The translations under genes and the position numbers were made by a program. Below, in pieces: positions 44,576 to 52,794 of a stretch of DNA of 59,663 bases (its first letter is position 1; each line of letters opens with the position of its first letter). The stretch is from contig NZ_JMHT01000032.1 in NCBI RefSeq assembly GCF_001905655.1, positions 1 through 59,663 on the forward strand, read 5' to 3'. This stretch comes from Mycobacterium sp. ST-F2 (GTDB taxonomy: Bacteria; Actinomycetota; Actinomycetes; Mycobacteriales; Mycobacteriaceae). The notes beneath the pieces were generated by a model. The model made no database searches. It was not told the DNA's origin and saw only the letters and a program-made list of their open reading frames with translations.

Positions 44576-45913
44576 ATGACCACTGAGGCCATCGATCCCA
44601 CCGCGCGCTGGAGCTTCGAGACGAAGCAGATCCACGCAGGTCAGAGCCCCGACAGCGCCACCAATGCCCGTGCGCTGCCGATCTACCAGACGACGTCGTA
44701 CACGTTCCGCGACACCGACCACGCCGCCGCGCTCTTCGGGTTGGCCGAGCCGGGCAACATCTACACCCGCATCATGAACCCGACCACCGACGTGGTCGAG
44801 CAGCGCGTCGCCGCTCTCGAGGGCGGCGTGGCCGCGCTGTTCCTGTCGTCCGGACAGGCTGCCGCGACCTTCGCGATCCTCAACATCGCCGGCACCGGCG
44901 ACCACGTCGTGGCCTCGCCCCGGCTGTATGGCGGCACCTACAACCTGCTGCACTACACGCTGCCCAAGCTCGGCGTCGACGTCAGCTTCGTCGCGGACCC
45001 CGACGATCTGGACTCGTGGCGCGCCGCCGTCCGGCCGAACACCAAGGCGTTCTTCGCCGAGACCATCTCCAACCCGAAGATCGACATCCTCGACATCCCG
45101 GGCGTCTCGGGCGTCGCGCACGACAACGGCGTGCCGCTGATCGTCGACAACACCGTCGCCACGCCGTACCTGATCCAGCCGCTGGCGCACGGCGCCGACA
45201 TCGTCGTGCACTCGGCCACCAAGTACCTCGGCGGACACGGCTCGGCGATCGCCGGCGTCATCGTCGACGGTGGCAACTTCGACTGGACCAACGGCAAGTT
45301 CCCCGGTTTCACCGAGCCCGACCCGAGCTACCACGGTGTGGTGTTCGCCGACCTGGGCGCACCGGCCTACGCGCTCAAGGCGCGCGTGCAGTTGCTGCGC
45401 GATCTGGGCAGTGCCCTGGCGCCGTTCAACGCCTTCCTCATCGCGCAGGGATTGGAAACGCTGTCGCTGCGCGTTGAACGCCATGTGTCCAACGCGCAGA
45501 AGGTCGCCGAGTACCTGGAAGGCCGCCCCGACGTGCTCGCGGTGAACTACGCCGGCCTGCCGTCGTCGCCGTGGTACGAGCTGGGCCGCAAGCTGGCCCC
45601 CAAGGGCACCGGTGCGGTGCTGTCGTTCGAACTGACCGGCGGCGTCGAAGCGGGCAAGGCGTTCGTGAACGCGCTGACGCTGCACAGCCACGTCGCCAAC
45701 ATCGGTGACGTCCGGTCGCTGGTGATCCACCCGGCGTCGACGACGCACCAGCAGCTGACCGCCGAGGAGCAGCTGGCCTCCGGCGTCACCCCCGGCCTGG
45801 TGCGCCTGGCGGTCGGCATCGAGGGCATCGAGGACATCCTCGCCGACCTGGAGCAGGGTTTCGCTGCCGCCGGATCGGTGGGGGGTGCCGACCGAAAGGC
45901 GGCCTTGGTGTGA
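44576..45913 (+). CDS. metC: O-acetylhomoserine sulfhydrylase
   Basis: 445 residues of the Cys/Met PLP family. The PLP lysine is in [11 protein letters not shown]; other family blocks are [19 protein letters not shown] and [14 protein letters not shown], and [17 protein letters not shown] holds the Asp that pairs with the pyridine nitrogen. It makes homocysteine from O-acetylhomoserine and sulfide. It corresponds to Rv3340, named metC there and MetY/MetZ elsewhere. Controlled by the SAM-IV riboswitch upstream; its stop overlaps the metX start (GTGA), so both steps of homocysteine synthesis are made together. Confidence 0.93.
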   Translation: MTTEAIDPTARWSFETKQIHAGQSPDSATNARALPIYQTTSYTFRDTDHAAALFGLAEPGNIYTRIMNPTTDVVEQRVAALEGGVAALFLSSGQAAATFAILNIAGTGDHVVASPRLYGGTYNLLHYTLPKLGVDVSFVADPDDLDSWRAAVRPNTKAFFAETISNPKIDILDIPGVSGVAHDNGVPLIVDNTVATPYLIQPLAHGADIVVHSATKYLGGHGSAIAGVIVDGGNFDWTNGKFPGFTEPDPSYHGVVFADLGAPAYALKARVQLLRDLGSALAPFNAFLIAQGLETLSLRVERHVSNAQKVAEYLEGRPDVLAVNYAGLPSSPWYELGRKLAPKGTGAVLSFELTGGVEAGKAFVNALTLHSHVANIGDVRSLVIHPASTTHQQLTAEEQLASGVTPGLVRLAVGIEGIEDILADLEQGFAAAGSVGGADRKAALV

Positions 45914-47049
45914 CGATTATCGACGTGCCCGTGTCTGACGTATCCGCAGCGCCGCCGCTGCCCGCCGAGGGCGAGATCGGTGTGGTGAACATCGGCTCGC
46001 TGACATTGGAGAGCGGCGTCGTGCTGCCCGACGTGTCCATCGCGGTGCAGCGCTGGGGTCAGCTGTCCCCCACCGCCGACAACGTGGTGATGGTGCTGCA
46101 CGCGCTGACCGGTGACTCCCACGTCACCGGTCCGGCCGGGCCCGACCATCCGACGGGCGGCTGGTGGGACGGCGTCGCGGGCCCGGGCGCGCCGATCGAC
46201 ACCGACCGCTGGTGCGCCATCGCCACCAACGTGCTCGGCGGCTGCCGCGGCTCCACGGGTCCGAGTTCGCTCGCTCCCGATGGAAAGCCCTGGGGCTCAC
46301 GGTTTCCCGCCATCACCGTGCGCGACCAGGTGAACGCCGATCTGGCGGCCCTGGCCGCCCTCGGCATCACCCAGGTCGCCGCGGTTGTCGGTGGCTCGAT
46401 GGGCGGCGCACGGGCGCTGGAATGGCTTGTGGGACACCCCGATACGGTGCGCGCCGGCCTCGTGCTGGCGGTCGGCGCCCGGGCCACCGCCGACCAGATC
46501 GGCACGCAGTGCGCCCAGGTCGCGGCCATCAAGGCCGACCCGAACTGGAACGGCGGCGACTACTACCTGACGGGGCGCACGCCGGACGACGGCATCCAGA
46601 TCGCCCGCCGGTTCGCGCATCTGACCTACCGCGGCGAGAAGGAACTCGACGACCGGTTCCGCAACACCGCGCAGAACCATGAAAAGAGTTCTGCCGATGG
46701 CCTTTACGCCGTCGAGAGCTACCTGGAGTACCAGGGCCGCAAGCTGGCCGCACGGTTCGACGCCGGCACCTACGTGGCGCTGACGGACGCGCTGAGCAGT
46801 CACGACGTCGGGCGTGGGCGCGGTGGAGTCGCAGCGGCGTTGCGGTCTTGTCCGGTCCCGGTGATCGTCGGAGGCATCACCTCCGACCGGCTGTATCCCA
46901 TTCGGCTGCAAGAGGAACTGGCCACCTTCCTGCCGAATTGTCCGGGCCTCGAGGTCATCGAGTCCGACTACGGCCACGACGGCTTCCTGGTCGAGACCGA
47001 CAAGGTGGGTCTGCTGATCCGCCAGACACTGGATTTGGCCTCGCGGTGA
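45910..47049 (+). CDS. metX: Homoserine O-acetyltransferase
   Basis: 379 residues, alpha/beta-hydrolase fold. The nucleophile elbow is [15 protein letters not shown] (Ser), and the Asp-His end of the triad is in ITSDRLYP and [10 protein letters not shown]. It transfers acetyl from acetyl-CoA to homoserine, giving the substrate for the enzyme just upstream. It corresponds to Rv3341 (metA). GTG start overlapping the metC stop; its own stop overlaps the methyltransferase start, so the three form one translationally coupled operon. Confidence 0.94.
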   Translation: MTIIDVPVSDVSAAPPLPAEGEIGVVNIGSLTLESGVVLPDVSIAVQRWGQLSPTADNVVMVLHALTGDSHVTGPAGPDHPTGGWWDGVAGPGAPIDTDRWCAIATNVLGGCRGSTGPSSLAPDGKPWGSRFPAITVRDQVNADLAALAALGITQVAAVVGGSMGGARALEWLVGHPDTVRAGLVLAVGARATADQIGTQCAQVAAIKADPNWNGGDYYLTGRTPDDGIQIARRFAHLTYRGEKELDDRFRNTAQNHEKSSADGLYAVESYLEYQGRKLAARFDAGTYVALTDALSSHDVGRGRGGVAAALRSCPVPVIVGGITSDRLYPIRLQEELATFLPNCPGLEVIESDYGHDGFLVETDKVGLLIRQTLDLASR

Positions 47050-47762
47050 CGGGCGAACGCTCACTGTCCTTCGGAGAGCAGGCCGCCGCCTACGAGCGGG
47101 GGCGGCCGTCGTATCCGCCGGAGTCCATCAACTGGCTGCTGCCCACGGGGGCCGTCGACGTGCTCGACCTCGGCGCCGGCACCGGCAAGCTGACCGTCCG
47201 GCTGGCTGAGCGCGGACTGACGGTGACGGCCGTCGACCCCATCCCCGAGATGCTCGAGGTGCTCAGCGGGTCGCTGCCATCGGTGCCGGCACTGCTCGGC
47301 ACAGCCGAGGAAATCCCGTTGCCCGACAACAGTGTTGACGCGGTACTGGTGGCGCAGGCCTGGCACTGGTTCGATCCGGAGCGGGCCGCCGCCGAAGTGG
47401 CCCGGGTGTTGCGACCGGGCGGTCGCCTGGGCCTGGTGTGGAACATCCGCGACGAGCGCCTGGGCTGGGTCAAGGAACTGAACCGCATCATCGGCTGCGA
47501 GCACGACCCGTCCGCCGACTCACTGTGCGGCGATTTCACCGACATCGAGACGCACCGCTTCGAGTGGACGAGTTACCTGACGCCGCAAGCGCTTCTGGAC
47601 CTCGTCGCGTCCCGGAGCTACTGCATCACCTCACCCGCCGACGTGCGGCGCAAGGTGTTGGGCGAGGTGCGCGAGCTGCTGAACACACACCCGGCGCTGG
47701 CCAACAGCGCCGGCCTGGCACTGCCGTACGTGACGCACTGCGTGCGGGCGACGCTGGCCTAG
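47046..47762 (+). CDS. SAM-dependent methyltransferase (Rv3342-like)
   Basis: 238 residues from a GTG overlapping the metX stop. The SAM-binding motif I is [19 protein letters not shown]; motif II/III follow in [20 protein letters not shown] and [16 protein letters not shown]. Class I methyltransferase of unknown substrate. Its place at the end of a SAM-controlled methionine operon is conserved with Rv3340-Rv3342 of M. tuberculosis, which suggests a role tied to SAM supply. It overlaps the convergent HxlR gene by 4 bp. Confidence 0.87.
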   Translation: MTGERSLSFGEQAAAYERGRPSYPPESINWLLPTGAVDVLDLGAGTGKLTVRLAERGLTVTAVDPIPEMLEVLSGSLPSVPALLGTAEEIPLPDNSVDAVLVAQAWHWFDPERAAAEVARVLRPGGRLGLVWNIRDERLGWVKELNRIIGCEHDPSADSLCGDFTDIETHRFEWTSYLTPQALLDLVASRSYCITSPADVRRKVLGEVRELLNTHPALANSAGLALPYVTHCVRATLA

Positions 47763-48268
47763 GCACCCGGTTCGCCGGGAGCCAGAAATGTTCCGATGAC
47801 CGCGGTGCCCGGGCCGACCCGCGCCCCAGGCCCGGGAACCGCGGTCGTCGACAGCGCCTCGAGTTCCCCGCCACATTCGGCGCAGACGGTCTTCGCCGTT
47901 GTGACACAGCCGCATTCGTCATGAACCAGTAGCGCCGGAGGCCCGGCATCCCCGGCGGTCCATCTGTCTCCCCAGGCGAGCAGGCTGACGATCACCGGGT
48001 AGAGGTCGCGGCCCTTGTCGGTGAGGATGTATTCGAAACGCGTTGGCGCGCTCTGATATTGGCGCCGTTCGACTACCGCGTGGCGCTCGAGGTCGTCGAG
48101 GCGCGCGGCCAGGACGTTCGAGGCGATGCCCAGATCGCGGCGGAGGTCCTCGAACCGCGTCATGCCCGCGAACAGGTCCCGCAGCACCAGGGCCGTCCAC
48201 CGTTGGCCCACCACGTCGAGCGTCCGCGCGATCGAACAGGAAATGTCGCCAAAGGACTGTTTGGACAC
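47759..48268 (-). CDS. HxlR-family transcriptional regulator
   Basis: 169 residues. The HxlR pattern is clear: CSIARTLDVVGQRWTALVLR at the start, FEDLRRDLGIASNVLAARLD as recognition helices and the wing RRQYQSAPTRFEYILTDKGR. The C-terminal extension has HDECGC and CAECGG, a possible zinc ribbon not needed in the short HxlR form. Divergent from the SnoaL-like gene; a perfect 10-bp-arm palindrome in between is its likely operator. Confidence 0.87.
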   Translation of the reverse strand: MSKQSFGDISCSIARTLDVVGQRWTALVLRDLFAGMTRFEDLRRDLGIASNVLAARLDDLERHAVVERRQYQSAPTRFEYILTDKGRDLYPVIVSLLAWGDRWTAGDAGPPALLVHDECGCVTTAKTVCAECGGELEALSTTAVPGPGARVGPGTAVIGTFLAPGEPGA

Positions 48269-48279
48269 TCGGCCAGGTT

Positions 48280-48304
48280 AGTCCATTGCTTTCTGCAATG
48301 GACT
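48280..48304. promoter_or_regulatory. Palindromic operator for the HxlR regulator
   Basis: AGTCCATTGC (48280-48289) and GCAATGGACT (48295-48304) are perfectly complementary with a 5-bp spacer. It lies 11 bp before the HxlR start and 47 bp before the divergent gene. Confidence 0.65.
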
Positions 48305-48350
48305 CTGTTTAGGTGAATTGCAAATAGCAAGTGACCCGCAGGGGGTTCTG

Positions 48351-48770
48351 ATGACGACCAGCACCGATTCCGTCGCGACGTTCTGCGCGGCGACCCGCAG
48401 CGGCGACGTCGACCGCTTCATCGCCACCCTCGCGCCCGACGCGGAGCTGATCTCTCCACTGTCCGGACGCATGGTGTTCCGCGGCCGGGACGATCTTCGC
48501 GTCCTGCTGACCGCGGTCTACGCCGGGATGCGAAACCTGGAGTGGGAGAATGTCATCGGCGACGGCCCCACACGCGTCGCCGTGAGCCGCGGACGTATCG
48601 CCGGCCTCACCATCACCGATGCCCTGGTGTTCGAACTCGACGATGCGGGGTTGATCCGCCGGCTGCGCCCGCACCTGCGGCCATGGCTTGCGGTGACGAT
48701 CTTCGCCCTACTGCTCGGCCCCAGGCTCGCCGCCCACCCGGGCGTCGCGCGGCGCGCGCTCAGGCACTGA
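48351..48770 (+). CDS. SnoaL/NTF2-like protein
   Basis: 139 residues from the ATG at 48351, with GGGGG 5 bp upstream. The pattern FCAATRSGDVDRFIATLAPD with AELISPLSGRMVFRGRDDLR is the usual cone-fold start of SnoaL-like proteins. It ends in a hydrophobic stretch (LAVTIFALLLGPRLA), unusual for this fold, that could attach it to a membrane. Reaction unknown. Divergent from and probably controlled by the HxlR regulator. Its end overlaps the convergent monooxygenase gene by 11 bp. Confidence 0.72.
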   Translation: MTTSTDSVATFCAATRSGDVDRFIATLAPDAELISPLSGRMVFRGRDDLRVLLTAVYAGMRNLEWENVIGDGPTRVAVSRGRIAGLTITDALVFELDDAGLIRRLRPHLRPWLAVTIFALLLGPRLAAHPGVARRALRH

Positions 48771-50286
48771 TCTCAGCCGGACCGAACCAGCGCTCCAGGG
48801 CCGCACGTAGGTCCTCGGCATCCGCCGCGGCGAAAGCGTCTGCGGCCCAGGCGACATAGCCGTCAGGCCGGATCAGCATGGCAGCGGGCCCGTCGGCCAT
48901 GGCGGCGACCACCGTGTCGACGCGGCGGTCCCACGGCGCGGCGACCGCGGCCACCACACCCCCGGACAGGTCGAGCACCACGCCCCGGCCACCGTGCAGC
49001 AGGTCGGTGAGCCGACGCCCGTCGTCCAACGCCTCGTCCGGCACCATGAATCCCGTCAGCCGGTGTGAAGTGTCACCCATCTCGTAGCGAACGTCCGCAC
49101 CCGCCAGTAGTCCGGCCATGTGGGCGGTGACATCGGGCAGCTGGAAGAGTTCACCGAGCAGCGTGCGCAAGGCGCGTACCTCGGGCCCTGGCGCGGTGAG
49201 CGCGATCTGGGCCAGTGAGTGCATCATGACGCGCTCGCCGACCGGATAGCGCTCGGACTCATAGGTGTCGATCAATTCCTCAGGTGCCCAGCCATTGATG
49301 ACGGCAGCCAGCTTCCAGCCCAGGTTCAAGGTGTCCTGCAGACCGAGGTTCAGCCCGGGACCGCCCATTGCCGAATGCACATGTGCGGCATCACCGATCA
49401 GCAGGATCCGGCCGGACCGGTAGGCGTCGGCCTGCCGGGTGTTCTGGCCGTCGATGCGGCGCATCGCGAACGGCCCGGGTCCGGTCGGCAGGTCGAACGG
49501 CACGTCGACCCCGAGCACTCGGCGCAGGCTCTGCCGGAGTTCGTCATACGTCAACTCCCCCGGCGCGTCATCGGGCAGGGAGCCGAACTCGAGGGTGCCC
49601 AGCATCGGCGGATCTCCGTGGGCCTCGAAGAAGATCACCATTCCGGTGTCATAGCGGTTGTGCCCGAACGGAATCCGTCCGAATCCGGGTACATCGAGCT
49701 CGCCGTCGGGGCCGCGGAACCCGTCGGCGATGCGCACGTGCGCCAACCGGGCCACCGTCGGCGACGTGTGTCCGGGAAAGCCGATGCCCGACTGCTTGCG
49801 GACGGTGCTGCGCCCACCGTCGGCACCCACCAGCCAATCGGCCTCCAGCACATAGGCGGCGTCGGGTGCGGCCACGTCAACGGTGACGCCGTTGGGCCCG
49901 GCCGACAGCGCGGTCACGGTATGCCCCCACCGCACCTCAACCCCGAGAGCCTGGGCCCGCTCGTACAGCAACTGGACCAACCGGGGCTGCTTCATCAGCA
50001 GCGCCCGCATCGGATTGCTTTCGACGCCAACAAAATTCAGCGACAGGCCGGAGAATATCCAGCCGTAGGCAGGTGCCGGAGGGCTGGGGTCGCCCGTGAA
50101 CGCCTGGTAGAGGCCACGCATGTCGAGCTGCCGGATCACCTGTCCGACAAGGCCGTTGGCCTTGGGCTCATCGCCGGGCCCGGGCAGCGCGTCGAGCACG
50201 ACCGGTTTGACGCCGGCGAGGGCGAGTTCGCAGGCCATCATCAGTCCATTCGGTCCGGCGCCGGAGATCACGACATCAGCGGGCAT
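48760..50286 (-). CDS. FAD-dependent aromatic-ring monooxygenase (PheA/TfdB family)
   Basis: 508 residues. The three family fingerprints are present: GAGPNGLMMACELALAG (FAD ADP part), VGADGGRSTVRKQSGIGFPG (the DG motif) and GRILLIGDAAHVHSAMGGPG (the GD motif), followed by LNLGLQDTLNLGWKLAAV. A C-terminal thioredoxin-like domain is present in outline. It hydroxylates an aromatic or polyketide-like compound using NAD(P)H and O2; relatives include rifampicin monooxygenases. The ATG at 50286 has GAAGGAG 5 bp upstream. Two bases after the TetR stop, so it shares a transcript with its probable regulator. Confidence 0.87.
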   Translation of the reverse strand: MPADVVISGAGPNGLMMACELALAGVKPVVLDALPGPGDEPKANGLVGQVIRQLDMRGLYQAFTGDPSPPAPAYGWIFSGLSLNFVGVESNPMRALLMKQPRLVQLLYERAQALGVEVRWGHTVTALSAGPNGVTVDVAAPDAAYVLEADWLVGADGGRSTVRKQSGIGFPGHTSPTVARLAHVRIADGFRGPDGELDVPGFGRIPFGHNRYDTGMVIFFEAHGDPPMLGTLEFGSLPDDAPGELTYDELRQSLRRVLGVDVPFDLPTGPGPFAMRRIDGQNTRQADAYRSGRILLIGDAAHVHSAMGGPGLNLGLQDTLNLGWKLAAVINGWAPEELIDTYESERYPVGERVMMHSLAQIALTAPGPEVRALRTLLGELFQLPDVTAHMAGLLAGADVRYEMGDTSHRLTGFMVPDEALDDGRRLTDLLHGGRGVVLDLSGGVVAAVAAPWDRRVDTVVAAMADGPAAMLIRPDGYVAWAADAFAAADAEDLRAALERWFGPAEISA

Positions 50287-50288
50287 GC

Positions 50289-50924
50289 TCACTCCTTCGT
50301 TCTGTTCGGTTCAGGCAGTCCCGCGATGACGGCATCGAAACCCGCGCGCATCAGCTGGGTGATGGACACCGGCGGATCGGCGTTGGCGTACGCCTCCATC
50401 GCGGTGTCCCCGATGGCGCGGACCACGGCCACCACCAGGCGCGGGTACATGTCGTCGGGGCCGAGGCCCGTTCGCTCGGCGATGGCCGCCACCCAGTCCT
50501 GGTAGAGGATCTGCGGCACCGCATTGCGAACCTCGGTTCGCATCAGCAGTTTTCGGACTTCGACGAGTTCGCGGCGGTCCGGGATGAGATCGGCACCCGT
50601 GATGTCGACCATCTCTTCTTCCAGCGTGCCCGTCACGGCCACGATGATCGACGTCCACAGCGGTTCGTCGGCCGGCCGCGACCGGAACGTCGTAACACTG
50701 CGCTGCATCCGCTCGGCAATGCGATAAGCCAGCGCCTCGTACTTGCCACTGAAGTAGTTGTTGAACGTCCGCAGGGACACTCCCGCCAGCGCCGCGATCT
50801 CCTCGCGAGTGACGGCGTCCAGTCCGCCGCGGTCGAACGCCAGCTGCAGCGCCGCGTCACTGAGTGCCCGGCGGGTGTCGAGCTTCTTCCGTTCGCGCAG
50901 ACCAGTTGTGGCCGATTCGGGCAT
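50289..50924 (-). CDS. TetR-family transcriptional regulator
   Basis: 211 residues from the ATG at 50924 (MPESATTG). The helix-turn-helix is VTREEIAALAGVSLRTFNNY with FSGKYEAL. The ligand domain is helical with no clear family. It lies directly before the monooxygenase gene on the same strand, a common arrangement for a repressor that senses the enzyme's substrate. A long perfect palindrome 64 bp upstream (50988-51032) could be a terminator for the preceding gene or a binding site. Confidence 0.83.
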   Translation of the reverse strand: MPESATTGLRERKKLDTRRALSDAALQLAFDRGGLDAVTREEIAALAGVSLRTFNNYFSGKYEALAYRIAERMQRSVTTFRSRPADEPLWTSIIVAVTGTLEEEMVDITGADLIPDRRELVEVRKLLMRTEVRNAVPQILYQDWVAAIAERTGLGPDDMYPRLVVAVVRAIGDTAMEAYANADPPVSITQLMRAGFDAVIAGLPEPNRTKE

Positions 50925-50987
50925 GCCGCCACCGTACAGATAATTTTGCACGTCGGGCAAGTTTGCCTAGCGGGCACTTTTGAGCGA

Positions 50988-51032
50988 TTTGTGCACGGTT
51001 TTCCGCGGTGACCGCGGAAAACCGTGCACAAA
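50988..51032. repeat. 45-bp near-perfect palindrome
   Basis: Two 22-base arms (50988-51009 and 51011-51032, beginning TTTGTGCACGG and ACCGCGGAAAA) are exactly complementary with one base between them. It lies between the stop of the DoxX-like gene (10 bp away) and the TetR gene. It could act as a terminator of the DoxX-like transcript, though such a loop-less hairpin is unusual for that. Confidence 0.75.
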
Positions 51033-51042
51033 ACCCCGTGGA

Positions 51043-51417
51043 TCAGAAGGCGTAGACGCCGAACCGGCCCCAGGAGACGAACAACGCCAGGCCCAGCAGT
51101 ACGACGTTGATGGCCACGTTCGGGTACTCCTTGCGACGGCCGTGCGTGACGATCGCGCCGACCATGACCGCCGCGAGGCCGACGGCGGCCAGCGGGGTGA
51201 GCACCGGGAGGATGTGCACCAGCGGCGGCACGATCAGGCCGATCGCACCGGCCACTTCGGCCGCGCCGATCCCGCGGATGGCGTTCGGGTCCACATCCGC
51301 AAGTCCGCCCAGCCCCTGCGCAACCAGCTTCTCCTTGGGCAGAACCAGCTTCATGACGCCGCTTCCGACGAAGACGAAAGCCAGTACGACGGCGACGATC
51401 CACAGCGCAGTGTTCAT
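51043..51417 (-). CDS. Small DoxX-family membrane protein
   Basis: 124 residues, four hydrophobic helices. The first, WIVAVVLAFVFVGSGVMKLV, and GAAEVAGAIGLIVPPLVHIL are typical DoxX. Unlike the DoxX protein at 23920 it has no lipoprotein partner. A TetR-type operator (CGGACTTTAGTCCG) lies 46 bp upstream of the start, so it is probably repressed by a TetR regulator located elsewhere or by the one just downstream. Confidence 0.8.
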   Translation of the reverse strand: MNTALWIVAVVLAFVFVGSGVMKLVLPKEKLVAQGLGGLADVDPNAIRGIGAAEVAGAIGLIVPPLVHILPVLTPLAAVGLAAVMVGAIVTHGRRKEYPNVAINVVLLGLALFVSWGRFGVYAF

Positions 51418-51462
51418 GTTGAGCTCCTCGGGTGATGTGGGGGCAAGCCTGAAACCAATAAA

Positions 51463-51476
51463 CGGACTTTAGTCCG
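51463..51476. promoter_or_regulatory. TetR-type operator before the DoxX-like gene
   Basis: CGGACT-TT-AGTCCG, perfect arms in an AT-rich context, 46 bp before the ATG at 51417. Of a form common for actinobacterial TetR repressors. Confidence 0.6.
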
Positions 51477-51504
51477 ATTTATTTCCACATCGCATGCCGA
51501 GGAA

Positions 51505-51828
51505 CTAGGCAGTCCCCAACGGGTTGATGGTCCACGCCACGTACAACATCACGGCGCTGACCGAGGCCGTCGTCGCGACGTCGATGATCCGGCTGCGCAC
51601 GACGAGCAGGCCGGCGCGGTCATCGGCCAGGAGCAGCCGCATGACCGCCGCGAGCCCGACGCCGATGGCCATCACCAGTGCGCCGCGGCGCCAGTAGCCA
51701 CCGATCACGAGCGCGAACGCGACGACGAAGAACACGCCCACCGACAGGATCGGCCATTGGCCGCGGAGCACTTTTCCCGTCGCTCCACTCGCCTCGGCTA
51801 CCTTGCGGGCGAATTCCTTTGCCGTCAA
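51505..51828 (-). CDS. DUF3017 membrane protein (Rv3355c-like)
   Basis: 107 residues from a TTG that overlaps the folD stop (TTGA), which explains the absence of an ATG. Three hydrophobic helices: [40 protein letters not shown] and [17 protein letters not shown]. Function unknown; the pairing with folD is the same as in M. tuberculosis (Rv3355c-Rv3356c), so it is a long-standing neighbour. Confidence 0.78.
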   Translation of the reverse strand: MTAKEFARKVAEASGATGKVLRGQWPILSVGVFFVVAFALVIGGYWRRGALVMAIGVGLAAVMRLLLADDRAGLLVVRSRIIDVATTASVSAVMLYVAWTINPLGTA

Positions 51829-52676
51829 GACAGTTTCGCCTCTTCCGCCTCGACCACATTGGCCAGCAGGAAGGCCCGGGTCAGCGGTCCGACGCCGCCG
51901 GGGTTCGGCGAGATGGCACCGGCCACCTCCCACACATCGGGGTGCACGTCACCGGCGAGCTTGCCGTCGACCCGGCTGACGCCCACGTCGACGACGGCCG
52001 CGCCCGGCTTGACCATGTCAGCGGTCAGCATGTGCGGTACACCGACGGCGGCAATGATGATGTCGGCCTGGCGGGTCAGCGCCGGCAGGTCACGAGTTCC
52101 CGTGTGGCACAACGTCACTGTCGCGTTCTCCGAACGCCGGGTGAGCAGCAGCCCCATCGGCCGGCCCACGGTGACGCCGCGGCCGATCACCACGACGTGC
52201 GCGCCGGCGATCGGTACCTCGAAACGGCGCAGCAGGTGCACGATGCCGCGCGGCGTGCACGGCAACGGTGCGGGCTCATTGAGGACCAGCCGACCCAGGT
52301 TGGTCGGGTGCAGCCCGTCGGCGTCCTTGTCGGGGTCGATGCGTTCCAGCGCGGCGTTCTCGTCGAGATGCTTGGGCAGCGGCAACTGCACGATGTAGCC
52401 CGTGCACTCCGGGTTGGCGTTCAGCTCGTCGATGACGGCGTTCAGCTCGGCCTGGCTGATGTCGGCGGGCAGGTCCCGGCGGATCGAGTTGATCCCGACC
52501 TTGGCGCAGTCGGCGTGCTTGCCGCGCACGTAGGCGTGCGACCCCGGGTCGTCGCCGACCAGCACAGTGCCCAGACCCGGCGTCCGGCCGGCAGCGGTCA
52601 GCGCCGCCACCCGCTTGGTCAGGTCAGTGAAGATCTCGTCGCGTGTGGCCTTGCCGTCCAGCGTGATTGCACCCAC
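51825..52676 (-). CDS. folD: Methylenetetrahydrofolate dehydrogenase/cyclohydrolase
   Basis: 283 residues from the GTG at 52676 ([15 protein letters not shown]), matching the M. tuberculosis FolD start; an ATG three codons earlier is the alternative. Catalytic Tyr/Lys are in [20 protein letters not shown], family motif 2 is [14 protein letters not shown], and the NADP-binding region is [18 protein letters not shown]. It interconverts methylene-, methenyl- and formyl-tetrahydrofolate. Coupled to DUF3017 by a TTGA overlap and divergent from the FHA-ABC exporter. Confidence 0.94.
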   Translation of the reverse strand: MGAITLDGKATRDEIFTDLTKRVAALTAAGRTPGLGTVLVGDDPGSHAYVRGKHADCAKVGINSIRRDLPADISQAELNAVIDELNANPECTGYIVQLPLPKHLDENAALERIDPDKDADGLHPTNLGRLVLNEPAPLPCTPRGIVHLLRRFEVPIAGAHVVVIGRGVTVGRPMGLLLTRRSENATVTLCHTGTRDLPALTRQADIIIAAVGVPHMLTADMVKPGAAVVDVGVSRVDGKLAGDVHPDVWEVAGAISPNPGGVGPLTRAFLLANVVEAEEAKLS

Positions 52677-52794
52677 GGCGAACATTGTGTCAGGCCCGCA
52701 GGAACTGCCGTTGACACCACCCAGGTGACCGGCAAGCCCTACTGACGCGGCTGGTCCCGAGGAAAGTCCCCGGCAACCGATAGAGTTGCCTTCG

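Noticed and set aside
49219..50505. 428-codon plus-strand ORF opposite the FAD monooxygenase
   Set aside because: Shadow frame; the monooxygenase fingerprints are on the minus strand.
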